In this document: piece by piece, positions 50,401 to 63,431 of the stretch | Numbering within the stretch: the stretch's first letter is position 1 | How the letters are laid out: each line of letters opens with the position of its first letter | From: Crotalaria pallida | Taxonomy: Eukaryota > Streptophyta > Magnoliopsida > Fabales > Fabaceae | Reading direction: 5' to 3' | NCBI GenBank assembly: GCA_037953625.1 | Contig: CM075650.1 | Location: 47,682,206 to 47,746,205 of the forward strand | Length of the DNA: 64,000 nt | The notes under the pieces: generated by a model | Database searches by the model: none | What the model was told of the DNA's origin: nothing | Seen by the model: the letters and a program-made list of their open reading frames with translations, nothing else | Position numbers and translations under genes: made by a program

Positions 50401-53400
50401 GGTGATGTGTATGGGGACAAATGACCCTATGATTAATACCCTTAGACTTGAGAAAAGATGTGAAGGGTTGAAACTCACCCCCGCAGTCAGTGTGAACTGA
50501 CTTGATAGTCTTTTGAAATAGAACCTGCACATAGGTGAAAAACTTTTGGGAAACGAGACAATGCCTCAGACTTCTGTTTCATGAGGAACAACCAAGTATA
50601 CCTAGTGCAAGAATCTACAATTGACATGTAATATGTAAAACCAGAAGTAGAAGGAACTGGTGCAGGACCCCACAAATGAATATACACTAAGTCAAAAGAA
50701 TTTTGGTAAACAGTTAATGAAGGAGAGGAAGGCAATCTGTGAGCCTTAGCAATTGCACAAGAAGAACAGAAATCTGAAACATTTTTATTACTGCACTGAA
50801 TATTACAAAGATTCAATACATTTTTTACTACCCTTTCATTAGGGTGACCTAGTCTACAGTGCCATAAAACATATGAATTGATGGCACTTTGTACATTATT
50901 TGCGGAAAAGGAAAATTTACTAGGAGAAGACTGCAATGTGTTTGTACAATTAGTAGAGACATCAGAACCAAGTCATGGAGAGGAAGGCTTGAGAAGATCA
51001 TGGAAGTGATAGAGAAACATGAGGTTGAGTAGGAGACAAAAAACTAATTGTGCCAATACTAGTGATAGGTATACCTAAACCATTGCCCATGTAAATTTGA
51101 TCCTGACCAGATAGACTAGCCCTATGCATGATGTTAGCATCTGCTGTCAAATGGTGTGTAGCACCAAAGTCAGGGTACCATAACTGAGTGTTAAAGACTT
51201 GAGGATCCGTAAGCATTGCTTGAGGTTGTGGCTTCTGAACTAAAGAGTGCTTCTGAGAGAGACCAGAGGATTGTGGTATAATCTAAGGACCTAGGCCAAG
51301 GATAAAAGGAGCAGAGGAAGGTCTAGTGGAATGCATAAGAGGTTGCATTATAGGTTGGAACCACTGAAACTGAGGCTGCTGGAACTGCTGAACCTGAGGC
51401 TGAAGCTGCTGAACTTGATAACCAAGGCAATTGTCTCATCTGCATACCCTGTGGTTGTTGCACAGCCACTGATTGACCTTGAGTTTGTTGACCCATAATA
51501 AGATCAAATTTGTGCCAACATTGAAGAGCCTAGTGACCAGGCTTCCCACATAACTGACAATAGACTCTGCCATTATTCCTGTTTCTCCCTTTATTGTACT
51601 TTCCTTTTCCTTTATTTCTTCCAGTAGAAGTTGAGTTGTCAGTTTCAGTAAAGTCAGGAGAATCAGAATCAGATTCAAATGGATTAGTGCTTTTAGAAGT
51701 AGGTTGAGTGAATTGAGGAACAACAATAGGAACAGATGGGTGAGTAAATTGTTGTGCATATGAATTAGATGACCCAGACTTATTAGAGAATAGAAAGGGA
51801 TTAGGGTTTGAGGTGTAAACCATACCTGAGGTTGAGAAGAGTGAGGGTAATTGAGATGTGAAGAAGCTATACCCTGAGAATTAGGATGTTGAGGAACCAA
51901 CATTCCTTGAGAAAACTGTGATAGAGAGGGAGAGTTCTGCTGAACAGAGGATTGAACACCAGCATGAGCAACATTCACAGAAAAAGACATCAGTTGCAAC
52001 AGAGTGCATCCTATCCAAAAAGGCTTCTTGAGCAACGAGAAGTAGCTCCAGTGCACCAATGGAGACAGGCTCTTCACGAAGCAAAATCGAAGTAACAAAT
52101 GCCTCGTATTCGGATGGCAAGCCATCAAGGATTACTCGAACCTGTTCTCTGGATGAAATAATTTCACCAACAGAAGCAAGAGAGAACACTAAAGCCTTCA
52201 ACAGATCTGAGTTCTGATTGTAGCAATTGACTACGAGCTTTGAGAAGAGAATTGAAGTAGCTATGCAACTCATTCCAGATTTGATAAGAGTGAGTGCAAC
52301 CTAGCACACGTGATTGCACCGCTGCAGAGAGCGATTGAAGGAGCTACGACGCAAGATGTTGATCTTGCTCTTCTCAATTTAGGTAATTAGGGTTTACACG
52401 ATCGTAATCGCGACCTTCATCTGTGAGATACGTGGCGGAATCTAAGGACTGACTACAAATCATTCAAGACGATGAGAAGTTATCACAGCTTCAACTTGCT
52501 GTTTCCACACTAAGAAGTTCTTATCAGAGAGCTTCGCAGAGATAGTGTGAGAAAAGGTGACCGGGGGAGAAGAAATACGAAGAGGTTGCGGTGGCCTGCG
52601 GTGGTGGAGCGTTCCTGCTGGAGAAGGAGAGTTAGAAGCGGAAGAATGATTTGGAGAATGAGATTGATCAGCCATGTCGAAATCCAAGATCAGAAACTAA
52701 GCTCTGGATACCATGACAAAATCTGAGAGAATCGAGAGAGAGGAACTGAAAACTGAATTCTGTTATAGAATGTAATGAAAGATACAGTGATTAGAGCCTC
52801 ACTATTTATAGTAGTGAGCTTAATGTTAAGACAGCTGGCATTACTAAAACCACGCTGGACTATCATAAGCTAAACCTATACATAACTTAGCTACAATGCA
52901 TAATGCAAGACATATCTAATAAAGCTTCATGAATTATCAGCCACAGTAACACATAAAGAAGCAAAAGTTCTGCTCAAATCATTCAAGTTAAACAGGGTAG
53001 AGATGCTAAGGATAGTGAAGAAATTATGCTTGAAAACTCCTCTGAATATATATCCTACTAAATGCATGTAACAGATCACAATGCTATTAATTGCACATTT
53101 GTACTATTACATTGAACACAATAGTGTTCAGATATACATATAGCAATATAGCATTATTCTGCTTCACGACTCTTTGAAAAATATATTTGTAGCAAACCGT
53201 AGCTCTTATCAAAATAGGGAAATTTATCAGGAACCGACCTCTCCCATGTTAAGCACTTCTAGAGCATCTTTATAATTTCCCTGCCTGATAAGACGCTTCC
53301 CTTTCGCATGAAGCATCAGTCCCATCATTACTGCCCTGCAAGCCTCATTTCATCAGTGAAAACAGAATCTAGGTCCTTAAAACAGTAAAAAAATTCCAAA

Positions 53401-55121
53401 CAAACTGCTTCCATCTAGATCCATGAAAATTTTCACAAGGATAAATACCTCTGATCAGTCTCAGAACCAAGACGCACTTTTTGTCCACTTTGATCTTCAA
53501 CCTCTATGTTGAAATCTTCAACAGGCAATGAACCATCTGCATGCCTTTCAGCCAGTGCAGACACAGCTGCTCTGTTTGCATCAAAATATGCAACTAAAGC
53601 TTAAGAGAAAACAACTGAATAGTGTACAATATATGTATATTCAAAGTCATCTGCAGTTCACCAACTGAATAATGCAATTCAAATAGTTAATCATACAAAT
53701 CCTAATCAATGAACAAGGAAATCATGGGTTTTCACCCCCTTTTTGTATGAGAGACATGTCAAAGTTCCAACTAAGAACTATCTGTAGCAATTGAAAGAAA
53801 GACTCTCATTGCTCTGGACTTACTCACCTAAACATTTTTGCACACAAATGTAAACAAGTGTCCTTCTAATATTTCTATAAACTTTTTCACGAAACCCTAG
53901 TACCATGAGCCCTATGTATCTGAAGATGAGAAAAATCAAACAGACACAATTTCACAGCAGAACAAAACTTGACAAACTAGAAAGAACACATAAACAATAG
54001 AATTTTCAACAATCATCGATTAGTGATAAGGCAGAAATCAGTTGGGCATAGGCCATTAAAAATAGAATTGTTCATAAAAGACAAATTAAACTTGGGTGCA
54101 CAGCAACTATCAAAGACTCTAAATTACAAAAACTCAAGTGGCAAAAGTTTGAATTTTAATCTCATAATATTATTACACTTCAAATTAACCATTGATATTT
54201 TCTTTTCAAAATTATCATTGGTTGATGAAGATGGTGATTAGCAATTTATAAACACACAAAAAAATATGATGAAGTTAATGATACCTCTAATTCCCTATTT
54301 AGACACTCAGTCATTAAACAATGATCATTTTGGCAAATAAAAAACTAAAAGGCTAAACTACTCATTTGGTCTCTTAACTTATTTTTCAATATCAAAATGG
54401 TTCCTTACCTTTCTTGGTATCATATTGTCCCTCACGTTTCTTTTCATTATCAATTCTGTCAGTGAATCATTGTTGATCCTATGTGGACCAATATGACGCA
54501 TGTCATTCCTCTCTCCAACTATGCATATGTGGATGAGGATGAAGAATGATTCAAGGATCAATTTGATAACGAAAAAAACATGAGGATCCATATGATACCA
54601 CAAAAACATGAGGGACAATTTGATATTGAAAAATAAGCTAAAACAACAAATAAGTAGTTTAGCCAAAACTAAACTTATAATTGGTTAACATAGTGCTATC
54701 GTGCACACCAAATAAAACCTTGCCAATCAAACAGTCGGACAAGAATTGGAAACAAAAAAGGAAAAAAAAAACACAAATTTTATGTTTTATATTTTTACAC
54801 GTACTTGAGGCGAGTAAGCCTGGTATCGCGTTCGGCTTCAGCGATCATGTGTTGCTTAATAGACTGTCCTTCTTGAGGAGTAGTGACACGTGTGGCGAGT
54901 ATCTTAGAATTGTTTTTGATACCCAAATGAGTCAAGTTGTGAGTTTTCCCTTCTTCATCCGAGTCTTTCAAAACCTTTCCGGCGCATATGAGATTGATGG
55001 AGTCGGGGGTGCAGTTGGATCGGTTTGCCACTTCTTGTCGCAACATGGGTACGGTCCATGTTTCCAGTTCAACATCTTCCAACACCCCTGCCCATGTCCC
55101 TGCTATCTTCAATTTCGCCAT
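44445..55121 (-). CDS. NUB1: NUB1-like protein, ubiquitin-like plus UBA domain adaptor
   Basis: Eleven exons join in frame to 572 residues: 55121-54805, 53571-53449, 53335-53239, 47625-47590, 47058-46871, 46549-46447, 46006-45825, 45745-45668, 45373-45271, 45035-44942 and 44842-44445. NUB1 (NEDD8 ultimate buster 1) carries NEDD8-type modifiers or their conjugates to the proteasome. A ubiquitin-like domain fills about residues 1-80. An alpha-helical middle (about 110-285) follows. Three UBA domains lie at about 289-332 (MSMGF), 360-400 (VSIGF) and 422-462 (VGMGF), with a basic KRKRQKK stretch before the third. The tail is acidic. The length agrees with plant homologues. The start at 55121 is the first ATG; a GTG lies in frame seven codons upstream. 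Intron 3 holds a Copia element and intron 1 a MITE. No coding defect was seen. The exon 10 acceptor is the least certain junction. Confidence 0.92.
47777..48009 (-). repeat. 3' LTR of the Copia element
   Basis: This 233-bp direct repeat has a GA-rich expansion (gagagatagagagagaagag) absent from its partner. On the element's strand it starts TATTAG and ends TCA. Confidence 0.85.
52714..52921 (-). repeat. 5' LTR of the Copia element
   Basis: This 208-bp direct repeat lies beside the tRNA-Met-type primer site. On the element's strand it starts TATTAGATATG and ends TTTTGTCA, giving TA...CA ends in place of TG...CA. Confidence 0.85.
54351..54664. mobile_element. MITE in NUB1 intron 1
   Basis: This 314-bp unit has inverted ends (ggctaaactactcattt against ggctaaactacttattt, extending through a shared ttatttttcaatatcaa stretch). 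It is flanked by aaaactaaa on both sides (54341-54349 and 54665-54673) with one extra A on the left. The 9-bp duplication suggests a Mutator-type MITE. It has no coding capacity. Confidence 0.7.
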
Positions 55122-55318
55122 CACACTCACACCCACACTCACACTCGTCAGAGATGATGAATTGATGATGATGATGGAGAAATTTGGACTTTGAGAGGTT
55201 TAGACTTTTGAGTAACCGGTGATTGGGATTTCCAACTATGCCGTTTGTACTTTCCGGGGAGAATAAATACACGGTATTGCTATTACTTGATGAGGAAGTC
55301 GAAATGAGTAGATAACTA
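55122..55318 (-). promoter_or_regulatory. NUB1: NUB1 upstream region
   Basis: This is the immediate upstream sequence and leader of NUB1, bounded on its far side by a Stowaway-like MITE. A GTGTGAGTG-rich stretch lies just before the ATG. No clear TATA box or known element could be fixed. Confidence 0.4.
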
Positions 55319-55608
55319 CTCCTTCTATCGCTTAATATAAGTCCTTTTCAGCGCTGATTAAGAAAAAAATTATTATTCTCAAATATCAAATTTATCAAAA
55401 TATATGTTGTCATTTCAAATATACCTCTAATTAAAATTTTACAATTCTATTCATTTTTTTATTGTAATTATTACTTTATCATCCTATGCATTTATGAGGG
55501 GTGTATTTGGAATAAACTCTTTAATACTATCTAGATATTCTAAAACGACTTATAAAAAAGGACATCAATTCTACCAAAATGGTACCCTATAACAAGGGAC
55601 AGAGGGAG
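55319..55608. mobile_element. Stowaway-like MITE upstream of NUB1
   Basis: This 290-bp element has ends ctccttctatcgc and gacagagggag, which read inward as the CTCCCTCYGTCCC consensus of Stowaway elements, with a shared inner GTCCTTTT block. TA precedes it; CA follows, apparently a mutated TA. It has no coding capacity. Confidence 0.75.
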
Positions 55609-55862
55609 CATATATTCTTTTTATGACTTATTTATGTTATTAGTTATTGAAAGTTTGTTGTATTTTGGTTTTGATTCTAAGTTTTTTAAATCTTGACTCG
55701 ATCTTAATTGTTTTGAAAATTTGGTTTTAGTTTCTGCTGTTAGGGAAGATTCATTAATGCTGATATGACTAACTAAATAATACATCAGCATACACGTGTG
55801 CATGCAAGTATTGCATGTCATCGATACGATGACGTACCGATGACAACGATGATCATGATTTG

Positions 55863-58800
55863 TGTAACACCCCGGTTTGGCAACTTGAAAACCGTAATCG
55901 TTTTAAGTGAAAATTAGGAGCCATTTTTTTTTACAAGAGTTACATGCTCATGAGAACATTTTCAATTTGAAACCGAGTTATGAAACATTACGTTCTCAAA
56001 GGCATGCCACCCTTCAAGTTCCAAACCGAGATGTCACGGGACATCGCACTTTGAAACTCGTTTTCCAAAACATCATTTGAACAAGATAGCCCATTTGAAT
56101 CGATTTCAAAACATCAGCATCACAAACTTGTTTGGGGTTACAACATATTAGAGCTATGTATCTAATAACTTGTAGTGAAATACAATACTCAGGAGGGAAT
56201 TACCTATTTTCTAGTCATCGAACTCTTCAAGTACTTGTCTCTTAATACTAGTTTGTCACTCGTCCTCATCCTCTATCTTCTCTTGATCTCTACCGTGGAA
56301 TCGTCCGTCGAGCTATGGGTTCTCTTTTCCAGTGGAGTAACCTTCTCTGCTAAGTCTGCTCTTCTACGCTGGACCCTTAGGAAGAACACCACGTAGGCTG
56401 ACATGGTGTTGTTATCTCCTCTCATTGGCGGGACTCCTATCTCCCTGATCAGCTGGTATCTTGCGATGTTGTTCATCTAGGATCCGCACCATTTTCACAT
56501 AACAGAATTGTAGAGGAAAGAGAGAGTGAGCTACCCAAAACGGCAATGTCGACTATGTGAGATTACATTAGGTAAATACTAAGACCAAGTAAATGTAAAA
56601 GGGAACATATTAGCATAAGACAACTCAAAACAACACATCTAATTATCAGGATGTACACAGACCTAATTATCCAATCATTTGCCACAATATTTGCAAGCTC
56701 AACACAAACACTTCCTTCACCATGATACTTTTCTTTCATTCTCTCTCATTTCTCAATCTCAACCTTATCCAACGCTTGGTATCAGCATTATCACTTTCAT
56801 TAGTACTATAATCATTATTACACATATCTTGGTTTATTTAAGTCATATCAATTCGATTAGCATCAATGATGAGGGTGAAACATCATTGAGCTCACACACG
56901 TCTACATCTCCTCGGTCAACCACCCAACCTAATCGGAAGCAAACAGGAGTACAGGACCTTTACCACGCGGGCACGACAGCTGTCACAACACAATGGTCCC
57001 AGACCAGGAGGATCTCGTCCTCAAAACATATCAATATCATTAAGGCTCACTGTCCACGCAGTGGCAAACACAATGCCCCGTTCCAGTCCCTCTCACTGTT
57101 CTCGATTTGCAATCGAGGGGGCGACAATATGTTTCTAGTGGGCCCGCAGAACTTGCCACGACATTAGACCCAGTCCCCACCACGTTAGTGCGCCACTTGT
57201 GGAGTTCGTTCTGCCTAGAAACATACTCTAGACTTCTTGACGTTTCACCGTCATCGTCCTCCCCTAATGCAATCTCGTCCTAAGTATCCGCAGATACTTA
57301 TCGTTCCTTCCTCTCCACTACTTCGATTCGACACTCATGCCTCACCGCATTTATAAATGTCCTTTAATAGTCTTTTAAAGTTTTTAAATTACGGCTTGGT
57401 CCTAATGATCGGCCCATCCTTGGTGCATCCCTTCAATGAGACCCGATCGCTAACTATACGCATCTAATCCCCCTAAAGCTCATATACTTGAATCATCACA
57501 ACATCATCACATCATCTTTCTCTTTCTCAAATCATAGCACATTGCTCTCATGAGCATCACTATTTCAAGCCAACTGAAACTCAGCACGCCATCATTGTTC
57601 TCCTTGCCAATGGTGATTCAGCAGCATCACTGGTATCCTTCCTCGCCCATTTGGCTTAGCAGCATCAGCAACTCTTCTCGTTCGTTCCAAATTTCCAATT
57701 ACCATCTACTTCTCTCACAATTCAATCTCATCATAACTCGTCTCTCTCTCCCTTATTCATTCTCATTATTCGAATCCATTAATCTTTTCTTATCATACTT
57801 AGCTTGTTACTTCCATAACTTTATTATTAATGCACAATCAAATAATTTCCAGCAACATCATATAAATATAACAAATAAATGAGTCATAAGAAAATTAAAT
57901 AATCCAGCACGAACAATTAAAATCACAACATCATGTTGATAACCCAATCTCAGTCGTCCGGGTGGATAGCTAAACCAACCAAACAATCGCTATCACATAC
58001 ACCACTACGCTAAATGAGATTGGGGTCCAATCTTTGAGATGATTGGACGCCTTAATATGTACCTAATTACCACGGCGTCTTAAGGGAAAGCCCCTCTCTC
58101 ACCTCGATGGCGATCCTCCGAAAGCTCTCCAGGGTTCCCGATTATTATCCTCGCCTCATTTCCTTTTGCGTCCGTCGCTCGAGCTAACACATTTTTCCCG
58201 TGCGTTAGAAACGTTTTCGATTGAATTCATTTTGAAAACAATTTCTCTTTTGAAAACTTTTTATCATTGTCCAGGATCTTCAAATTCGATTCAAATCCAA
58301 AAGAAACGATTCTTGAGAAAAACTTTTGAAAACAATTTAGAAATAAATTTTCTTTCATCATTAAATTCTTAATTTAAAACATTCATCATTCACTTACTGT
58401 AAAACACTCTTAAGCTTCATGAAAACAATTATTTAAATCACAACATCAACACACACGTTCAAGCATGTACAGAAAAATAGTTCAACTTAATTTCTTAATT
58501 AAATCATGGCAAAACCGAATTGTCTATGATTAACATTTTCTAATTACTAATTATTTCCAAATCTTAAGATCACAGAATTAACATCATGACAATCAATTTT
58601 ATTTACTTTCAGTCCCTAAACCGAAAAGAATAACAAGAATTAACACATTATTACATCAAACATATAATGGTATAAACATAGCATATAATCACTCTCATTA
58701 TTTATTTAAAATAAATTCTTCTAATCATCTAAACACATATTACCTAGAACATTTAAATGAAATCTTGCAATGACATAGCACACAACCAGAACAAGAAAAG

Positions 58801-61186
58801 AAATTATTCCATGCCTTCAAAGATTGAAATCGTGAGCATCATTTTCTACAAATCATTTCAAAGATTTATTTTTCCTTTAAATTGATTAGTTCATACATGC
58901 ACTTTTTATGTTCCTAAATTAAGCTACTCTTTGTCTAAGGTCTACATACATCCTAAATGATGATTAAACACACTTCCCCTATTTTCCTACCTCAAGGCCG
59001 AATGTTATCACACATAAGACAAGAATCTTAGTTCATTTTTCAATGCACTCAAGACAATTAAGGCAAATCATACCAACATGCATAAATCATCATGAGATTC
59101 CTTAAACTTCTTATCAAAGCTCAAACTCATAGTTTTTCTAAAAATGAAAATTTGGATTATAATTTAATCTTCTAAAAGAATAGCATGCATGGACTCAAAA
59201 TTATTAGGTCTACTCCTAATTCATACATGCACCTAAAAATCATGCACCAACACATTTTTAGCACTCATGGCCGAATGGCCTTCATACCAACACCACAAAT
59301 ATAAAACAAGTCTTTAAATCAAATCATGCTCATAATAAGAAAAATCATTTTAAAGTCCATTAACCTACTTGTTTCTACTAGGTCGAGACATACACAAAGG
59401 GAAACATAACCTTTTTCATTTAAAACTTGACATGCAAAGCCTCAAAGTCCTAACTTTTAATCAACAAACATGGATTAATGACAACACATACAAAGATCAA
59501 CCAAAAATCATTACAAATCAACATGCAAAGCTAGAAATCTCTATTTTCTTCTCAAATAAACTTAGATCATGAAATTGTTAATCAAACATTCACATATATA
59601 CACATAGGTCACGGTTTGAGTACAAGAAATCAACATGCAAGACACAAATTCTTCACTTTATTACAAACCGAATTTAGATCATAAATTATTTAACAAATCC
59701 TTTCACAAAACCTTATAGATCATGGTTTAAGAGAAGAAGTCCAACATGCATGGAGCTTCAATTTTTGTTTTTATAAAAATCTCAAATAATAAGTTAGATC
59801 CTTTAGAAGTTTGTTTAGAAAAACATCAAGATCCAACTAGAAAGAGTTACAACCGAGGCATAGAGTCCATGAGTTCACATAATTACAAACCGAATTAAAA
59901 AGTCCATAGTTAAGGCTAAGACACACTTGCACTCATCTTTCATGCCATAAAGACAAACATGCAAGGAAAGGAAAAAGGAAAGAAAAGTTACAAATCCAAA
60001 AAGAAAATCTAACTATCATGGTTTTCTTCTTGATCTTCATATAACCTACCAAGAAAGTTGGTTCTCTAACTCCTAAGATTCTTGATCTTCAAGGGAACTT
60101 CAAGGTCTTGGTCTAATTCTCCTTCTTCTTCCTTCTTGGTTTCCTACGGCCACACTCTCTTCCTCTTCTTTTCTTTTCTTTTCTACGGGTTTGATGTTCC
60201 CTTAGAGAGTGTTTGGATGTGTAAGTGAAGGGAATGGGAATGAGATGTGAGAAAGGAACTAAGGCAAGATAGATTTAAGGGCCAACGAGTTTGCCTCCTT
60301 TGCCCTTAAGTTGGGGTTCGGCCAAGGTACTAAAAGAAAGGGCAAATTTGGGTTTCTAAAATTTTGCATGGCAAGGTTTAGATCAAGGAGACAAGGTGCT
60401 TAGGCTAGGGCTAGACTTCATCATGCATGGTCACTTCCCATCTTTTCTTTTCTACCCAAGAATCAAAGTTCTACCTACACACACACACTTACCCATCATG
60501 GCACACACACATGCTAGAATCGTAGCACACACATGTCCACACCTCATGCATTTTCATTTTCATTTCCTAATCTTATTTATTCAAAACACCATGATCACTA
60601 ATTTATGTAACTTATGCAACATTTTCAAAAGTCATGTACACACCTATAAGCTCAAACCGTGACACATTTACACACATACACACACATGTTTATTTTCAAG
60701 CAACATTAAATCAAACACATATCATGATGAGCACACATTACAAATCAATTCTATATCATGACAATTGATTTAATCTCCTACAAGGACACATCTTTATCCT
60801 AGGAAAACTTAAATCCTTTCAAAGTAAAACAATCACTTACACAAAACACATAATTAGAAATCCTTAAGAATCAAGCTTTTCATATAAATAGGAAATTTCC
60901 AAAAGACAATTCGTTTAAAGTCATTGGCTTTCCAGAAAAGAAATCATAGCTTCATAAAAATTCATCTTCCAAAATTTTTGAAAATACAGTTTGTAAATTA
61001 ATCAGAAAATTCAAAAAATTACATTCTCAAAGTTCACCCATAGAAATACAAATTCTTTTCATAAAGAAATCATTCTTGAATAAAATCATGAACAGTTCTT
61101 TTAGAAAAATCCTTTTGAAGTCAAAACTCAAAGTTTACTTTAACGAATTCGTTTACGCACGTACGGGAAAGATGCGTGGTGTTACA
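55863..61186 (-). mobile_element. Large non-coding TG...CA element
   Basis: This 5324-bp element begins TGTAACACCCCGG, ends GGTGTTACA and is flanked by ATTTG (55858-55862 and 61187-61191). There is no coding sequence beyond chance ORFs. Blocks at 56880-57300 (for example gacgtttcaccgtcatc and gggggcgacaata) are shared with the elements at 13216-26432 and, reversed, 1157-8661. Having no internal pair of repeats, it looks like a very long solo LTR (inference). Confidence 0.85.
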
Positions 61187-61585
61187 ATTTGTAGGAGCAC
61201 AAGAGTTGTAACATCCCAAAGTTCCGTTCGTATTAAATAACGAAATTACCCAAATAATCAATGAATCCTTAAAATTTATCGTTAGAGCGTAGAGCATTTT
61301 TATAAAGTATCCTACAGTGTTTACGAAAGTATATCTTACTTATATATTTTAACGTAGAATCATTAAAATAGATACCCTAATTGAAAAATATACTTTCTAT
61401 ATTTTAATTTGCTTTTGTCATATTTAATATTAAACTTGTTTTAAGAACTTCGAGATCTTTAACTTTATGATTTTATACATGTACTTATTTAGATGTTTAC
61501 ATTTTATTATTAGTACTCCTTGGTATTTAAAATAAATAAATAAAGAAAAAAAAGAGTTTATTAGTATTTTAAAATAATACTAACA

Positions 61586-61636
61586 CTACTACTACTACTA
61601 CTACTACTAATAATAATAATAATAATGATAATAATA
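61586..61636 (+). repeat. (ACT)n/(AAT)n microsatellite
   Basis: About eight ACT units pass into about nine AAT-type units within the last large element. Confidence 0.9.
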
Positions 61637-63431
61637 AAACTAATAAGTAAATAAAAAATTAATAAATAAAAGAGGAAGGGGGGGTTCGAACCCTCCCCCC
61701 CAACTCCTTCTTCTTCCTAAATTGAGGCCGCCGGCCCTAAATCGTCCCTCTCCCTTCGTCACTTCTCTCTTCGCCGGCCCATTCACGCCGCCACCACACC
61801 CACCATCACCGCCTCTATTTCTTTCCCTCGCTCGTGTCCCTCTCCCTTCTCTCGATCCCTTGCTCTCTCACTCCCTAACCACGAGACGTGGCTCGTAGCA
61901 ACGTCGGCGCCGCCCCAACGCTTGCAACCACCACCTTCGCGCTTCTCCCCATTCACGAAGCAGGGCCAGCCATCGTCGCTTTTCTCCTTCTCAAGTCGCG
62001 ATTCGTGACTCTCAACCACCACGGGGTTTGCCGCTGCTGTTCCTTGTTGCAGCTACCATGAAGACGCGTCGCCGCCACCTCTTTCCTCCCTCTAGTTCCC
62101 GTGTGCTGCTCCATGGCCAAGAGGCCCATGTTCGTGTTTCTGCTCGCCACTGGGTGTTGTCGCTGCCGCCGCTTGGAGCTGAGTTCGACCGGGTTGCTGT
62201 GAACCGGACCTAAACCACCTTGTTGTGCCCTGAACCGGAGACTCATGGAACTTTAGAGTCAAACCGACGCTGTTATTGAACCGGGTCGAAGCGGATGTGG
62301 CTTTTTGCTGAACCGGGGTTTGTTGTTGCTGCTGGTTGGGTTCAACCGAATCGGGTCGGTGCGGATGCTTGGATTGGGATCAAATGGACCGTTGTCGAAT
62401 CGGGAGCTCGCTGCACGCCTTCAAATTGGTTCTAATAGGACCCTGAGGTAAGGGGTTTCTTTACCAGTCCTTAAGGGGTGTATTTCTGGATGGTTATATC
62501 TATCGCTAGGACCGGGGGAAATGTTGATTGTTAATGAACCTTAGAGTAACCCGCTAATAATGAAGAAAGATAGATGGAGTAAATAGGGGAACCAAATAGT
62601 GATGAATAAAAAGATAGGTAACAGAATAATTAATCAATTAGATCGGTAGGGTGTGGCAAAAGAATAGAAATGGTGAATAGGGAAATAAATTTAGAAATGA
62701 ACAATTGAGAGTAAAGAGAATTTAGTGAGACCACGGAGTAGAATAGGACCAATAATATAATAATAGGATATGTAATAAGGAAGATAATTAGGAAAGAAAA
62801 TTTAGTTAAAGAAGAGTTGAAGCAATTAGCAAGGAAATAAGCGGAATAATAAGAAAGAAATAAATAAACGAAATTATAAGAACGAGTGAGTAACGTAAGT
62901 ATGAAAAGGGAGAAATTAGAGATTAACTATGGAGAGCCGGAATTAAATAAAGAAAGTGTAGGAATGAGTCGAGAACTAAATTAGGATAAAATAAGGTTAT
63001 AGAAACAAATGGGGTGAATGAGTAATTAGCCATTAGAGGAAGGAAATAAACGGAAAATAAGAAAGATAGAGTTAACGGAAAAAGAAATAATATAATTGGT
63101 TCTAAATGCATGAGCTAGGTATTATTAAATATAAGTGATGTAGGAAAAAAAAGAAACAAAGGAAGAGAAGAAGAAAAAGAAAAGAAAAAGAAAAGGGTAA
63201 ATAACTAAGAGTTAGTATGAGAATAATTGGTCACGAAAAGTACTTAAGTATAAGATGGCAAAGAAATAACAATAAGTCGTTAAGGGAAGGATTGAGCGAA
63301 GTGAGACGATAATAGAGGATAAGGAAGAGTTAGGAAATTAAAAGAATTAAAGAGAACTAATGAATTAAAAGTAAAGAGAAGAGAATATACTTAAAATAAA
63401 AGAAGATAGAGAGCAGAGAAAGAATTAAAAC

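Larger units (their letters stand above)
47777..52921 (-). mobile_element. Decayed Copia LTR retrotransposon in NUB1 intron 3
   Basis: LTRs at 47777-48009 (233 bp) and 52714-52921 (208 bp) are flanked by AAGCT (47772-47776 and 52922-52926). A primer site resembling the initiator tRNA-Met type (tggtatccagagc) lies next to the right LTR, and a C-rich tract (reverse of the polypurine tract) next to the left one. In Copia order on the - strand come gag (52687-51436, with a CX2C zinc knuckle start near 51545), protease (about 51180), integrase (50936-49607, HCRLGH then a VHTDCGGEF block), reverse transcriptase (49637-48715) and RNase H (48358-48059). Frameshifts and stops break it, and the protease motif reads DFGAT instead of D-S/T-G-A. 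Confidence 0.92.

Noticed and set aside
55122..55142. Upstream start for NUB1 seven codons before the ATG
   Set aside because: The codon at 55142-55140 is GTG in a GTGTGAGTG repeat; the ATG at 55121 begins the conserved ubiquitin-like domain.
61783..62246. Overlapping Arg/Glu-rich ORFs on both strands in the GC-rich stretch
   Set aside because: They lie inside a non-coding large element, occur on both strands and in several frames, and show no domain; GC richness explains the open frames.
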